Below are positions 34,164-44,900 of a stretch of DNA of 64,000 nt, one piece after another; position 1 is the first letter of the stretch; each line of letters begins with the position of its first letter. This stretch comes from Owenia fusiformis (taxonomy: Eukaryota; Annelida; Polychaeta; Sabellida; Oweniidae). The translations under genes and the position numbers were made by a program. The DNA is taken from NCBI GenBank assembly GCA_903813345.2, contig CAIIXF020000009.1, positions 436,001 through 500,000 on the forward strand. The letters run 5' to 3'. The notes under the pieces are model-generated. The model saw only the letters and a list, made by a program, of their open reading frames with translations, made no database searches and was not told the DNA's origin.

Positions 34164-34918
34164 GGTGCTATGGATGTTAACAGGAAATGACAAAACAGGA
34201 AGTGACAATTTTTTTGTATTTTTAGACATTTTTTGAACAAAGATAACAGAGTTCTGTTTTGACCTCCAGTCAATTCAACTAGTTCCAAATACCATTTACA
34301 GGTCCAGGATCACAATGTTCATGGTCAGAATGACCCTAAACATGATGAAGTAACCTTTTCTGCCCTATGAAAATGTGACTGAAAAATAGCTAAAAGTAGG
34401 TGCTCAGGAAAGGTCAATGAACAGAATCTTGTGATTTTTTCAGTAAATGTGTCCAATGTATTGCTCTAAATGATACAATCTTTGAAAATTTGATATCATT
34501 CATAGAAAAAGAAAAAAAATGAAAAAAATGATTTGAAAAGCAATCTATTTTCCTTTTTATGACCGCCATTTTTGTTTAAGACAATTTTCTAAAATTTCAA
34601 AGATTGTATCAGTTAGAGCATTATATTGGGCACATTTTCTGAAGAATTAAAAAGATTCTGTTCAGTGACCTTCCCTAGCTCCTACTTTTAGCTTTTTTCC
34701 AGTCACACTTTCAAAGGGCTAAAAAGGTTATTTCATCATGTCTAGGGTCATTCTGACCATGCACATTGTGATCCTGGTCATGTAAATGATATGTGGAAAT
34801 AGTTAAATTGACTGGAGGTCAAACCAGAACTCTGTTATCTTTGTTCAATAAATGTCTAAAAATGCAAAAACAAATTTCACTTCCTGTTTTGTCATTTCCT
34901 GTTAACTTCCATGGCACC
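34164..34918. mobile_element. 755-bp foldback flanked by TTAA (piggyBac-like target site)
   Basis: Ends GGTGCTATGGATGTTAACAG and the mirrored TGTTAACTTCCATGGCACC lie directly inside TTAA at 34160-34163 and 34919-34922. Arms of ~350 bp pair around a centre near 34540 (GTCATTCTGACC and GGTCAGAATGAC landmarks). TTAA target use is typical of piggyBac. No transposase inside. Confidence 0.75.
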
Positions 34919-34922
34919 TTAA

Positions 34923-35639
34923 ACCTACTATGCACACCATTGAAGTTGGCATGGCTTCGTTTTTAAGTATTAAAAAACACTGTCCTACCCGGAAGTGGTA
35001 TTTACCGTAGTAACACCTTAATATCCAAAAATGGAAAAATTTTACTATGATAATTTATGCTCATTCAGCATTTTTTCAAAAAATTGAGTTATTTCATGCT
35101 CAAAACAGCTGGATTTTCAAAGTTTTAACACATTTTCTACAAAATCTAGTCATATTTGGGGAAATAGGTGAGGGCTGAGTCTCTAAAAACTGGCCAAAAT
35201 GACCTAAAATTGGGTCATCAACTTCAGACATCTCATGCAAAAAATTTAGATGCAAAATCCCCGAGATTATTTCTTTTTGTAAATCATTATAGAAATGCCT
35301 TTCAAGTATTACACAGAATGTACTGAAATGTATGTTGCTAAATGCAAATATTTTGAGTCAAATGTGGTCCCCATGTGCAAAATCTGCCCTTTTTCTCCCC
35401 CTTTACACCAGTTAGGCCCCGGTGTATTGTGACATCATACTCATACCATTGCTACAATGTAGCATTTTACAAATTAATCATGATTACTCTTCCTGTGATA
35501 CACCTGTGGTAGTTGAACACTGTTTTTGCATAGTGATATTCCCCAGTGTGTTGACTGATTACACGCCAGCTTACTTAGTTACTTACTAAGTACGCAATAA
35601 CCACCATCAAAGACCTGCCGGCACCTATTTATTTTTGGG
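34923..35639. other. Non-coding, nothing identified
   Basis: No supported gene or repeat apart from the possible outer inverted repeat near 35002-35025. Confidence 0.4.
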
Positions 35640-35975
35640 TTGGTAATGGAATTTTATAAGGGCAATACGAGAAGAATTCAATTTTTCAGAATTTCATGAT
35701 AATTACGGTAGATTTTACGGTAGTTTGAACAAGAATACTTTAAATTCCAGCAGAAATATTGTAGATTTTCAAATATTTACGGTATATTTTACGGCTGTTC
35801 TTATAGAAAAAATCGAATTATAATAAAATATTTTACGGTAGATTTTGGTAAAATTACACTAGATTTTTTACGGTCGTTTTTACAGGAAAAAACAGTAATT
35901 TTTACGGTATTTATATTTTTTTACCGAATTTCGAATATTTTATAGTAGATGCCGGTAAAAATACGGTAGGTTGGC
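35640..35975 (+). repeat. Degenerate array of TTTTACGGTA motifs
   Basis: TTACGGTA or TTTTACGG occurs repeatedly, in varied spacing, often followed by GATTTT (for example near 35704, 35715, 35779, 35841, 35875 and 35901). Looks like a decayed simple-unit repeat. Confidence 0.6.
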
Positions 35976-36330
35976 AGGTATGAGTTACCATGGCAACCAT
36001 GGAATGGGTAAAAATGAGAGCAAAAAAAAATGTTAAAAGTAGAATTAGAATGCTCTTCAGACAATGTTTGATAGCTTTCCTTTATCACGGAACAAAGATC
36101 TTTGCACTGGTATGCCCATTTCCATGAGATAATGCACGTGACCCACCATGGTTTGGGACCATTATTTCTTAAACATTGGATTGAAAATGATGTAATTTAT
36201 ATAAATGATATTGTTAAAGATGGAATGTTATGTTCATATAATGTCATAGTTCAAAAAGTACAGTGCAATGGACAAACCATGCTGCAGTATAATATTTTGA
36301 AAGCATGTGTTAAACAAGAGTTAATTACAA

Positions 36331-36976
36331 GGTAGAGATTAAAAGGTGGATTGGATCGAGTGGATTGGATTCATGTAAAAGGTGGATTGGATCGGGAATC
36401 TTCAAAATGTGTAATTTCTTATAAAAAATTCTGTTGATCTCCCTCTAAACAATTTCCCTCTACAGTATTACAGGTCCCTTTTGAGAAATCAGAACAAAGC
36501 AATGACAAAAACATACTCCAATTAGTTCATGGACACTCTTAAGTATTTTACCGCTTTCCCTTGTAAATCAACTTTTGTAAGACATAGATCTTTAGAGAAA
36601 GAAACCTGTCATTCAAATTGATGTGTGAATGTTCACAAAACATTTCTGGTATGTTCAGTATGGATTGAAAACAGAACAGATGATATGGATCTTCAAACCA
36701 GTCCGCCTTATGATTTATGAAATGTCTCAAATTACACTTGGAATGAATAAGATCGTGTATCAGAAAACGGATACCAGGTCATCCTTCTAGCCCACCCAAG
36801 CAAAATAATATTACATCTATTATTTGACATTGTGCAAGTGAAGAGAGCACCAATCTTCCTAAAGGGAGATCAAGAGAATTTTTTAAAGGAAAATCCATAT
36901 TTTGAAGATAGCCAATCCAATCCACCTTTTACATGAATCCAATCCACTCGATCCAATCCACCTTTTAATCTTTACC
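36331..36976. mobile_element. 646-bp MITE with ~65-bp inverted repeats and 8-bp target duplication
   Basis: The ends GGTAGAGATTAAAAGGTGGA and the mirrored TCCACCTTTTAATCTTTACC continue as inverted repeats for about 65 bp with very few mismatches. AATTACAA flanks both sides (36323-36330 and 36977-36984), as expected for hAT-type insertion. It interrupts the LINE fragment and is therefore younger. The interior has no coding potential. Confidence 0.92.
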
Positions 36977-37078
36977 AATTACAAAGTATGGAGATGAAGA
37001 AAATAATAACAACTTGAGATTTGTAAATAGAGAATTATGTAAATCAGATTCAAAGTATATATACGATCAGAGTTAGTC

Positions 37079-37522
37079 TTGGCAATAAAATGTGATATTA
37101 AATATGATAATACATTGATAAGTAAGGATGTGTGGAACACACTTTTTAATTGTACAAAAGATAATAAACTCAAAATTATCCAATGGAAGATTATCCATAA
37201 AATTTATCCAAGTGGCAAATATCTAAAACAGTGTAAAATACAAGATTCAGATAAATGTAAATATTGTGATAATGAAATTGATGATGATATGCATTATTTT
37301 GTGAAGTGTAAAGACGTTTTAAATATTTGGAACACCTGTGATTGTAATTGTCTCAGTGATAAACAAAAACTTGGTGTTGAAAATTTCGCACAAGAAAAAT
37401 ATTTTAAAAGTGTGATTATAAAAAAAGCTATTCATATGTTTAAATGTGATCTGCTGAATGAGCAGGAAACTTTGAAAATGATATGTAATCACACTACTAT
37501 ACCTTGCATTTGGTGTTCATGA
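37079..37522 (+). pseudogene. LINE C-terminal Cys/His-knuckle domain
   Basis: 147 residues. WNTLF, LKIIQWKIIHKIYPSG and a zinc knuckle CKYCDNEIDDDMHYFVKC match the C-terminal region after the reverse transcriptase in L1/Tx1 elements. The frame before it (SDSKYIYDQS) ends in a stop at about 37073, and the upstream part lies beyond the MITE. Not a host gene. Confidence 0.8.
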
Positions 37523-37868
37523 GCAACCCATTTGGCTTATTAGTAATGATTATGTTTTTTTTTTTATTTGTCTGTTCCTTATGAATGGTTTATCGGTTGA
37601 AAATTAGATGCTAGTAAGGCACTTTCAAAAATATATTAAACAATTCAATTAGACAAACAAAGTATCTTATGCATTTCTAGGTGTTAGGTATAGTAGTGTG
37701 GTAATAGGGAAAAATCATTTTACAACATGTAACCTTTATATGTAAATGTATTAATTGTACTGTATATATGTTTTTGATTTGAAATATAGTTTTTTAATAA
37801 AAAAAATGGTGGGTTTGGGTGCTTTTTTGCTCCCATTTTTTACCCCATTTCTACGGTTGCCATGGCAA

Positions 37869-38559
37869 CTATTAGGCTTTGGTAACCATGCCAACTTGAT
37901 TTTTGAAGGACATCCACCTGATAGTAGTTGGGCCAGGTTTGATGGAAAATGGGCCTGGTTTGATATGCTGGCAGTGAGGCTGATTGTGGCAAGAAGTGAA
38001 ACGGCAAAACAATGGTGGAGTCTTGTACTATAATTTTAAAATAGAGCTCTCCAAGAGAAATATTATCATGTAATGCAACAGGTAACTTATGTAAACAAAT
38101 TTTTAAATTGATGTCATCTTTTATGAATTATCTGAAATAAAAAAAGAATTTTAAATATAAAAAAAGGAATGCAATACAAAGAGAGAATTGTATAATAATC
38201 ACAAACTTTTAATAAATACATGCTGGTATAAGGTAAAAAAAAAAAAAAGGTGGAGTCATACCATACGATTTTACACAGGACGCAGTTGTGAAAACAAAAT
38301 GGCAAAAAGCTTATGAACTTTTAGGATTATATCTAAAGGTAGAGTATACCATTGATAGTGCTGACTTTGAATAGATCTACAGCTTACAATTACTTTTCCC
38401 TTGGCCTTTATGCTTACACAGCTGAGCCAGCCAGCTGAGTATCTCACCTGTTACCTTTAAAAAAGGTGCGGGTATGTCAAGTCTATAGTTTATACTCATT
38501 CATATTTAGCCTCAATTAATAAATAATGACAACTTACAATCGATTTGACGTTGGACTTC
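37869..38559. other. Non-coding between the LINE fragment and RNPS1
   Basis: Contains an A13 run near 38236 and AT-rich sequence. No gene or element assigned. Confidence 0.4.
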
Positions 38560-38938
38560 GGAGAAACTTTTTCGGAAGAAGTTCAGTTGGTCGATTTTGA
38601 ATATCTTCAAATTGGGTCGGCGCCTGTCTCGTCTTTACGTAGTCTGGTCGTTTGAGCCCTATTCTTCGAAAAACTGAGTCTCGTGTAAACATTTTACCAG
38701 TATGCTTTGCACTGACTAAAGATAATAGTTAGCGTTTATTTATGTAATAATGCGTTTAGTCTATGAATTTCTGTCAGCCTTCACGCCTTGCTTAGAATAG
38801 TCTCAAAGCCCGAAATCCCGTAATGTTACAACGTCCGCGATTGGTTATTTTGACAAGTTGACCCATATTACGGCCAATGAGAAAGTGTGGATCATATTAG
38901 CTTCGGTTTTCGTAGTTGTTGTTGGAAAAGACAAAAAT
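38560..38938 (+). promoter_or_regulatory. RNPS1: Putative RNPS1 promoter and 5'-untranslated exon
   Basis: A locally CpG-richer stretch with CCAAT boxes in both orientations (ATTGG at 38840, CCAAT at 38874). It ends in a strong donor, AAAAAT|GTAAGTAC, at 38938/38939. Joining this donor to the next RNPS1 acceptor at 43226 makes an ATG in frame. The transcription start is not determined and is probably within about 100 bp upstream of the donor. Confidence 0.55.
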
Positions 38939-41900
38939 GTAAGTACTATATCATCCGAATATCATAAACATCCCTACAGTTTGAACATTCCAAAACGTTC
39001 AAAATGGTAGTTGATAAGAATTCGTTGTTATGTTTAGCTTTTGTTAGGTTCAAAGCGTAAATGAGATTGAAAATTCGTTCTTATCAATTTTTTTTTTTCA
39101 TTTTCTCGAAAATTTTTAGATTTTCATTTTGAGTTTTGGCCTGGGCTTTGGCTTAGTCCTTACTTTGGCAAAATTTGTTGTATACACAGATTTTTGAAGC
39201 GAATTGTATACATTTTTGAGCATATTATTTAGGTAAACTTCCCTTGCCTTTTCTTTGTCACACGACCGCTCAGTCCTGTGTTATCACATCCTACAACCCC
39301 TTTAGATTGTGGTCGTACGCACGTATAATTGGTCAGTCAATGTTTTTACAAAGTTGGAGAAAATACTACGCACTGCACACCTAAATGACCTACCTCGATA
39401 CATTCCTTAGTATTTTAGAATTCTTTTTATGATGTTACTATTTTTTTCAAGGCCTGTCTGCGTCGCTAACATGCTAAATATAAGAGTTAGCTGACGTTTG
39501 GGAGTCTGACTTACCTTCTAAAGGTTAGAACCCGAATCTTAATGAAACCATATCACCTTTGTTCCGTCAACCATGGAGCATTTGCCACAACATCCAAGAG
39601 GTAAATCATGGATCGAGAAAATGAATGATTTCCTTGTAAGTTCCGGAAGTTTCAATACGAAAAATTACCGAACATATGTGAAAACCGAATATTTGTTCGT
39701 TGTTTTCACGATTTACAGGTTCGTTTGTTCTTCAATGTTTTGGTCTAAATTATAAAGCATCACCAACAGGTCTTTCTCTATTAATCGACTAATACAGCAG
39801 CCGGCTCATATTTCTACGTAGCATTTCATTCAGACCAATAGTGGGAGTGTAGATCACGCAGTTTCGTTCGTTGCGTACTTCACTTGAAATTGGTAATTTT
39901 TAATATTGACTACTTCACTTAGCTTTGCGGATGTAGAACATTGCTTAATATTCTTTTAATTTTCACACCAGACATGCTTGGTTGACACGTCAACAAAGTA
40001 AAGTTCAAGGGTCAATGCGTTATTTCGTGATAACTACAACGCCTTCCCGGAAGTCAACATTGATGAAAAATGAAAAAGTCGGAAAAGCATTTACGCTAAT
40101 TTCTATCAAATGCTATGTTTATGCATCATCATCGACGCAACAAAGGTGATATAGTTTCATTAAGATTCGGGTTCTAACCTTTAGAAGGTAAGTCAGACTC
40201 CCAAACGTCAGCTAACTCTTATATTTAGCATGTTAGCGACGCAGCCAGGCCTTGAAATCTAGTATAGATCGCCAATTGTATGGGTTTATCGGCAGAACGA
40301 AGAGATTTTAGTTTTTACATCGGAAATATATCAGCAGATTTCAAAATGTCGGAAGGGGAATTCCCCAGGGATTCCCTTATGACTGGTGCATGCCGGGAAC
40401 TGAATGGAGGAATTTGACGGTTGAAATAAGTTAAATATTACACGCAAATATAACCAAACCTGTCTGGCCCAGTTATCTACTCCTGACGCCGTAGATCTGG
40501 GCCAGACGAGGTCCAATGCTAAAAAGGGGGGATTTACTCCGGAAAAAACATGTCGCTGAATCATCACTTATTATTCATTCCCTATTAGCCATCCAACCAA
40601 AACATCGGGTACCATGTAAACCCAGTGTTCGCGTTGATGCCGTTTTTTCTCGTTTTTACGGAAATTTCAAGAGGTCGGACGGAAAAATCAGAAACAACTT
40701 GCGTCCCTGGGACGCAAAGATTCTACACCACCATCAGGTAACTTTTACTGCAGCGTAGAAGTGATAAAACATGATTGTCCGAAGAATTTTCAAATCGTCT
40801 ACTTCCTTGATCTCGATAATGTTTATGTCGGCAAATCTGATTGGCTACCGAAGTGTCTCAGTATATTCGCTGGGTTTCTAGTCTGAAACGCAGCATTTGA
40901 TTGGCTATGGTGCCCTCCGAGTCATTCTGGAGTATACCGAAGCTGGATAATCTGTTGTACGCAAACATTAGTTTCAAAATTGAGAATTGGGATTTGTTTT
41001 TCACGATAATCTTAATTACTTCCACAAAGGAACTGTTAGATATCGATCTAATGTTATACATCAATATAATTATTTAATGATAGCTCGTTTTTCATCTAAA
41101 AGTCGTCAGAGTAAGGAGAAATGTTAGAAGAAACAAAAAGTTCACGACCTTGAAAATCGCTGGTTGGTAAAATGTGAAAACAACTCTTAATTTGAATATT
41201 TCTTTCATTCATTTCGGAGAATTTTGATATAACATTAGTAAAGAATTGTGTGAAAAGGACCAAATGATAGATATTTATCGGGAGAATGCATAGAATTACA
41301 ATATTTATCCCGTTTTAGCGGAAGCACTCTATTATCGCCCACTTTACTTTCACTTTATAACAAAATGTGAGGGACGCAAAAAAAATTAGACGGGACTCAC
41401 ATTTTTCAAATGTGTTGCGTCCCTGGGACTCAGAAATTTAAATGGCTAGCGCGAACACTGTAAACCCAAGTATTTATTTGAAATAAAGAGAACTAACTTA
41501 CGCGTAAATGTGGTGTTTTGTTTGTTATATTGATGTTGAAATGGGCACAACATTTCGTCAATATTTCGTCAGTTCTCCGCACCGAATAAAGTCACGTGAT
41601 GTGACATAACACGAGTGTGACGCGATAATTTTTAAATTTTCATGGAACGAAAATACATTTCCCCGGGAATCAATATATTCCAAATATTACGATTTGTTCA
41701 GCAGATTTGTTATCAAAACGTAGATTACTTTATAAACAGACGTGTCTGTGTTGTATTTAAACTGGAAAGAAATATGGTGGACATTAAATACGATTTTTCA
41801 ATTTGTTGAACTGACGGAATGTAGTACTGAACGAAATAAGCAGCCGAGACTTCTCGATATTCTACGAGATCACGAACAGATTGCAGAAGAATTTTTCTTT

Positions 41901-44900
41901 TTGCTGCGTTTAGACGTTTCGTTCTTATTTATTAGCCGTCATCCAGCGATGGAAACCTAATATAAATACTAAGTTTGATACAAGGAACAAACACGTAAGT
42001 GATTTTTATGATGTTTATTCATTTATCAGCACGTATTATACATTGAAAAACCAGTGTGTTTTTTTCCGGAGTAAATACCCCATTTTTTGCATTGGATTGA
42101 GTCTGGCCCAGATCTACGATATCGAGAGTAGATAACTGGGCCAGACGGGTTTGGTTAATGCAAATATTGCTATCAAAAACGTAAACCTCTTTGTTCTGCC
42201 GATAAACCCACACAATTGTGGATTCAACTACACAAAAAGACTGCTAAAATACCAAGGAATCTATTGAAATAGGTATCTTAAGTGTAAGTAGCGTAGAAAA
42301 TTCTCCCATGTTGTAATCGTACAGACAAAAGAATAAGATGTTCGCAAGACTAGAACGTAGAGATAGTCTTGGAACGAGATAAGTCCTATGTTTCATTTCT
42401 ATCACATGCATGGGCGTAGCGCCCGGTACGCTAGGTACGCACAGGCGTACCAGATGGTTGCAAATTCGCTCCAAATACAATAAAATTTCAAAATCTCAAC
42501 TCTTGTTCCCGTGGTGGTGGCGTACTACTTAGAAAAATAGCACTCCGCCCATGACAGGTGCTCCCTGGCCATCCTGCAGACTACTGTGTTTGCGGGTACC
42601 CCACCTCTCTTACTTCCCAGGGAATTATAATCCAATGGGTGGACATGAGACATCATCAGGACAATGAGGCTCTAACAGTTTCATAATTTTTCGGTTCGTC
42701 TTACGTTTTTTACCTTTTGATTTCTCGGTTTTTATCGCACTTTGATGAAAAAATCAGATAACTCAAAACTCTGAAATTGAAACTGACACTTGCAAAATTA
42801 TTTGTTTTACGCATACCTTTCTAAAGTTTCTACGTATTAGAACAACTTTGCATAACCTGCATTGCATATCCTTTTTTCTGCGATCAGGACAGCATTCATC
42901 GTTGGAAAGCCAAAATAACATCAAAATTATACTTTATACAGTAAATGAGTATCCATAATGCAGAGTTCTCTCCGTTCGAAACCATTTTTTTACATCACCA
43001 AAGCGAATGGCAATTTTTCCTGAATTAACAAACCATTAAAGAGTTTCGGTGAACCATTAGACCCTTAATATTAAGCCCTGGTACGGGATAAAGTGAGTGT
43101 TTTTGTTCCAGTACTAGGATGTTCTTATCTTGGGGAGTTGTACAATCAGCATTCTCTAGTATAACCATCAATAATAATCTCAGTGATAATCTCAACTGAT
43201 GATAATCTCTAAAATTTATTTTCAGGGCACGGGACGAAAGCCCCGAAAAGCGAAAAGACAGAGGTCGAGCTAGAAAGAGAAGATCAGCATCTGCCAGCAG
43301 GTATGTCGCAACAGATGTTATCTTATGCTTTTCCATGGTTGATTTGAATCAGTGATCAGTCATAGGTTATCAAAGATCACTCATCGTCCGACAGAAATCT
43401 GTCTGAAACATTAAGTTTAGCTAAATACCTATCTCATGAGTTTGGTTACAATATTTTGAAGGTTTTGGAACATCTATCCGAATCTTACTTTCATACTACC
43501 TTGGTAGCCTTGCTATTTTGTCAGATAAATGTCAATCAGATGCTAGTAGATGCCGGGCACTATCGGGAAGGTGAGAAGATTTCAACAATAAACGTTGAAA
43601 CGATCGCTGAATTCAAGTGATGGAACATGTAGGCTTAGGCTGAGATTCAATCACTGATCAACGACTACCTGGCCCACTACATTGACTGGGTCTTCATGCA
43701 TTTTCATCTCGAAATCAGTTATAAATCAACATTGATTCGCATGATTTAATCTATATTAATGACTCTTACATTCCAATGTACATTTAATTACATAGTACTA
43801 ATATATTGTAACTCTAAAGAAGCACTTGATCAGATCATTGAATTTCAAGTCGTAGACGGAAAGTTTGCTTTGTTTATGCAGGTCAACCTAATAATAATAA
43901 TAATGTTTTGATTGGTCAATCAGCCTGAAGTCACACGTCGTGTCCATGCGATCTTGTCAATCAATAAGGTTTCGCGATACCCCTGACAGCGTAGGTATTA
44001 TGGAAATCTCGAAACCTCTGAATAACGTAGCATAATATCAGCGGAGATGTATTGTATGATGTAATAGTTCAAGATCAGATATTAAATAAAAAAAATACCG
44101 ACTTGGGCAAGGCTATGATTTGGTTGTGACTCCAGATATAACCAAATGCCAAGTTAGTGTAGGGAAACAAGTCTGATAAAAGCATGAAACCGTGATCTTC
44201 ATGAGATGAACAATATTGTGTTTCACCCTGTTGAAATCTAAAAATTACCAGTTGACCAAAATTGTTTGCATTCTCCCATATAAAAAAGAGTGAAATATTG
44301 AGTTATTTTACTGCAAAAATTTATTTTCACAAATCAGACAAAATTTGGTTAAGATATGCTCATTTTTCATGATTCCATGTGGGTGCAAATGAATTTTCAG
44401 GTGGGTGCAATCTTTTTTTTAAATCTCAAGTGGGTGCTCAGCCCACTTGCTTTAATCCTGGGGAGATCACTGTAAACAGTAGAACTAATAATAAACTATA
44501 TATTTCCAGCTCATCTGATTCGTCAAAAAGTCGTTCACGTTCCGGAAGTTCCAGTAGCTCAAGCTCAGGAAGTAGTTCCTCTGGAAGTAGTTCCGGCAGC
44601 TCCAGATCAGGAAGCAGCAGTTCAAGTAGTTCCAGTGGATCGAGTTCATCGAGGAGTCGCAGCAGGGGACGTAGCGGGCGAGGAATCAGACAGAGGAAAA
44701 AGTCTCGATCAAAATCTCGGTACGTTATCTTCAGTGACACTAGTTCATGTCTTCAAATATTTCAAAAAAATTTATTATAAACCTGACGTATTATTAAAAT
44801 AAGTAAGCACCATCTTTCCAGTGATACAAAGTTTATAATTCTTGCAGAAAATTGTGCACTACTCAAGAGTTTCATGAGCAGCAGGCAACAGTCAATTTTT

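Larger units (their letters stand above)
36100..37805 (+). mobile_element. L1/Tx1-like LINE 3' fragment, split by a MITE
   Basis: GPLFLKHWIENDVIYINDIV (from about 36150) corresponds to CLFFKSWIKSDILYVKDIID of the LINE at 3.2-6.2 kb, so both are of one clade. After the inserted MITE the C-terminal domain continues at 37079-37522. The 3' untranslated part runs to an AATAAAAAAAA tract near 37795-37805. Only the C-terminal third is present, as usual for 5'-truncated insertions. Confidence 0.8.
35985..37868. repeat. ~40-bp inverted repeats bracketing a LINE fragment
   Basis: TACCATGGCAACCATGGAAT plus GGGTAAAAATGAGAGCAAAA at 35985-36030 is mirrored at about 37825-37868. The LINE 3' fragment fills the interior, so the bracketing pair is probably an older element into which the LINE inserted. 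Confidence 0.55.

Noticed and set aside
37755-38033. 92-residue + strand frame after the LINE fragment
   Set aside because: Begins in the LINE 3' region, crosses the bracketing inverted repeat and resembles no family.
41742-41960. 72-residue frame as an upstream RNPS1 exon
   Set aside because: No donor/acceptor fits RNPS1 phase, it lies inside a TIR element, and the splice-created ATG explains the start.
44438-44740. Minus-strand frame of 100 residues opposite the RNPS1 serine exon
   Set aside because: It is the complement of the repetitive serine codons (giving Leu/Glu) and has no independent support; the + strand exon has splice sites and homology.
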